From an uncultured Clostridium sp. (lineage in GTDB: Bacteria > Bacillota > Clostridia > TANB77 > CAG-508): a stretch of 7,277 nucleotides of DNA. The notes under the pieces were generated by a model. The model saw only the letters and a list, made by a program, of their open reading frames with translations, was not told the DNA's origin and ran no database searches. Below are positions 6,045-7,277 of this stretch, piece after piece; the first letter of the stretch is position 1; every line of letters begins with the position of its first letter. Where the stretch lies: the NCBI GenBank assembly GCA_900556345.1, contig USOM01000042.1, forward strand, positions 1 to 7,277, read 5' to 3'. The position numbers and the translations under genes were made by a program.

Positions 6045-6488
6045 TTATAAAACTTTCCCCTCTTCATAACACGCATACATATATTCTGGACTTTCATAAT
6101 ACATACTACTATTATAATTATCTATCTTTTCAATTATCCAAGATTCTAAAACTTCTACTAATGTATCTATTTATTTCTCTTCTTTTTTTGATACTTTTAC
6201 TATTAGTCTTTGATAAATTCTACCAAGTTCCCAAAATGATGGTATTCTATATTCGCAATTTTGGGTTACATCATAATCTCCGTTTTTTATTTGAGCTTTT
6301 TCTATAAATTCTTCTGCAACTTTCTCTATGTTTTCTGAATGGTATACTTCGGCTAAGCTGTAAATTTTATTTATTGTTTCTTTTCCTAGTTTTTCTACAA
6401 CTTCCTTTTTAGTGTTTTTTGTTTTTCTTGCAATATATTCTATTAAGCTACATGTAAAAAATAACTCATTATTTTTTTGTGGTTCCAT
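6045..6488 (-). pseudogene. Partner gene of a DUF3990-type cassette, interrupted by an in-frame TAA
   Basis: From the ATG at 6486-6488 the frame gives 105 residues (start MEPQKNNELFFTCSLIEYIARK) and ends in a TAA at 6171-6173. The same frame then continues for 41 more codons (IDTLVEVLESWI, later SSMYYESPEY and ACYEEGKVL) to a second TAA at 6045-6047. From memory of related Clostridia proteins encoded beside DUF3990 genes, both parts form one protein of about 145 residues, so the first TAA looks like a nonsense mutation. The second part has no start codon or ribosome binding site at its head. The short product may still be functional, as it keeps the conserved N-terminal region. A GGAGGA site overlaps the end of the preceding small gene, and the two reading frames overlap by about 20 bases, a typical translationally coupled pair. 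Biochemical function is not known; a protective role beside the ADP-ribosyltransferase-like DUF3990 partner is a guess. Confidence 0.6.
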
Positions 6489-6606
6489 TTTCTATTTCCT
6501 CCGCCCCTATAAACTTAATACACTTTAGTGCATTTTCTTTGCAAAATACTATTCTTGGTTCTTTTACTTCGCAGTAACTTCCGTGATATATTATTTGTTT
6601 TGACAT
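6469..6606 (-). pseudogene. 45-residue remnant of a DUF3990-family protein with internal deletion
   Basis: The ATG at 6604-6606 follows an AGAGGA site and gives 45 residues. Residues 5-18 (IIYHGSYCEVKEPR) match the N-terminal signature of DUF3990 proteins, which belong to the ADP-ribosyltransferase-like fold class. Residues 20-38 (VFCKENALKCIKFIGAEEI) resemble the C-terminal end of the same family. The middle, normally well over 100 residues with the presumed active site, is absent, yet the frame is kept. It is therefore probably an inactive deletion derivative. A 77-codon version starting at 6702 is possible in frame, but that start lies in the loop of a hairpin upstream of the promoter. The match is from memory of the family and not from a search; a genuine small protein cannot be excluded. 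Confidence 0.55.
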
Positions 6607-6632
6607 ATTTTTCCTCTCTTTCTTGCAAGTAT

Positions 6633-6661
6633 ATTTTAACAAATTTTTTTTTGAAATACAA
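6633..6661 (-). promoter_or_regulatory. Probable sigma-A promoter of the DUF3990-type cassette
   Basis: TTGTAT (6656-6661), a 17-base spacer with a run of nine A residues, and TAAAAT (6633-6638) lie just upstream of the 45-codon gene on the minus strand. The -10 box is 26 bases before the start codon. The promoter follows directly after the hairpin at 6673-6737, so the cassette is its own transcription unit. Confidence 0.65.
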
Positions 6662-6670
6662 GCTCTTTGT

Positions 6671-6737
6671 AAAAAACGCAAGTTAACGACCAATTTTGGC
6701 ACTCTTATGCATAAAATTGGTCGTTAACTCGTGTTTT
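6671..6737. terminator. Long inverted repeat, probable bidirectional terminator
   Basis: Bases 6673-6697 pair with 6713-6737 over 25 positions with two mismatches. The inner 17 base pairs (6681-6697, AGTTAACGACCAATTTT) are perfect, with a 15-base loop. On the minus strand the stem is followed by six T residues (6671-6676), on the plus strand by TTTT. It lies between the RT gene and the promoter of the small cassette, so it would insulate the two. Confidence 0.65.
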
Positions 6738-6776
6738 ATTGTCCTATCCATATCATATATTTAAATTTTACTGACC

Positions 6777-6810
6777 AAAAATCACAAAAGTCAAGCGACT
6801 TTTGTGATTT
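6777..6810 (-). terminator. Terminator-like hairpin after the reverse transcriptase gene
   Basis: AAATCACAAAAGTC (6779-6792) and 6797-6810 form a perfect 14-bp inverted repeat with a four-base loop (GCTT on the minus strand). Only a short T-run (6777-6781 on the minus strand) follows. It lies 25 bases after the RT stop codon and is the first of two hairpins in tandem. Confidence 0.7.
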
Positions 6811-6835
6811 ACTAAAATTATAACTATTATAAAAT

Positions 6836-7277
6836 CTACTTCTTCAACACAAATTCATCAAAAAATTTACATTGCAAATTAAAGCTATTACAATGATTCG
6901 CATACCCTCTCCAAGAATTAATACAAGCTAAAACATAATCCAAATTAATTCTATTTTCCCTATACAGCTTTTCAAAATTTTTTAATTTTCGTCTCATTTT
7001 CTTCTTACTTTGAACTCTAAGTAACTTATGTGTTTTCCAAATGCGGTATCCACAAAAGTTCACACCTTGATTTGCTTTAAAATATGTAGTTTTTTGATTT
7101 AATTTTAAATGTAGTTTTTCATCTAAAAATACTGTAATTTTCTCCAAAATGTTTTTTGCTTCTTCCTTAGATTTTAGTAATAATACAAAATCATCCATAT
7201 ACCTTTCCACATATTTTATTTTTAACTTTTCTTTTAAATATTTATCAAATTCATTCATATATATATTTGCATAAAAT
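6836..7277 (-). CDS. Reverse transcriptase, C-terminal part, cut by window edge; resembles diversity-generating retroelement RT
   Basis: An ATG at 7256-7258 exists, but the frame is open to the window end and the six codons before it read FYANIY, which continues the RT pattern ANIYMNEFD. The gene therefore starts beyond the right edge. The active-site motif ERYMDDFVLLL follows the palm helix, then LDEKLHLKLNQKT, QGVNFCGYRI (RT motif with F-GY-I) and a basic thumb-like region (KTHKLLRVQSKKKMRRKLKN). The tail INSWRGYANHCNSFNL recalls the SWLGHAKHA-type end of RTs from diversity-generating retroelements. No maturase X domain or HNH endonuclease follows, so a full-length group II intron protein is unlikely. 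The key SQ or QG motif that would separate the classes is outside the window. Its job is RNA-templated DNA synthesis; template and target are unknown here. Confidence 0.88.
   Translation of the reverse strand, partial: FYANIYMNEFDKYLKEKLKIKYVERYMDDFVLLLKSKEEAKNILEKITVFLDEKLHLKLNQKTTYFKANQGVNFCGYRIWKTHKLLRVQSKKKMRRKLKNFEKLYRENRINLDYVLACINSWRGYANHCNSFNLQCKFFDEFVLKK

Noticed and set aside
6606..6702. Extended start of the DUF3990 remnant at 6702
   Set aside because: That ATG is in a hairpin loop upstream of the predicted promoter and lacks a ribosome binding site, while the ATG at 6604-6606 has a good one.

Overview
The window is strongly AT-rich and every supportable gene lies on the minus strand. 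Its core is the distal part of a bacterial ribosomal-protein/alpha operon in the order adk-map-infA-rpmJ-rpsM-rpsK-rpsD-rpoA-rplQ, running from about 5972 down to 673. Low GC, strong AGGAGG-type ribosome binding sites, near-consensus sigma-A promoters, rpsD inside the alpha operon, an L17 enlarged by an internal insert, and a DUF3990-type cassette together suggest a Bacillota genome, most likely an uncultured or gut-type member of Clostridia. This placement is an inference from gene content.

Layout from right to left, which is the direction of transcription. (1) 6836-7277: the C-terminal part of a reverse transcriptase with a YMDD active site, cut by the window edge and resembling the RTs of diversity-generating retroelements. 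(2) 6671-6810: two strong inverted repeats that look like terminators. (3) 6045-6661: a small cassette with its own promoter that looks like a decaying toxin-antitoxin-like pair. It holds a 45-residue remnant that seems to join the two ends of a DUF3990 protein, followed by a partner gene whose frame is cut by an in-frame TAA. (4) 6012-6040: a good promoter for adk. (5) adk and map, encoding adenylate kinase and methionine aminopeptidase. (6) A perfect-consensus promoter, TTGACA-17-TATAAT, overlapping the map stop codon, with a structured leader before infA. (7) infA, rpmJ, rpsM, rpsK, rpsD, rpoA and rplQ, ended by a strong hairpin terminator at 606-653. (8) A promoter at 528-556 and the first 164 codons of a CorA-family divalent-metal transporter that runs off the left edge.

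The core genes work together in gene expression: ribosomal proteins S13, S11, S4, L17 and L36, initiation factor IF1, the RNA polymerase alpha subunit, N-terminal methionine removal, and adenylate balance. The alpha operon can be transcribed from at least two promoters, one before adk and one before infA. A 268-nt gap between rpmJ and rpsM holds hairpins and a possible pairing with the rpsM ribosome binding site, so it may be a regulatory leader. infA and rplQ both start with TTG.

The most interesting parts are the right-hand accessory segment (RT plus broken DUF3990-type cassette), which occupies the place where secY usually sits, and the two untranslated stretches inside the operon. I did not find a clearly new biological system. 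The RT could belong to a diversity-generating retroelement whose other parts lie beyond the right edge.
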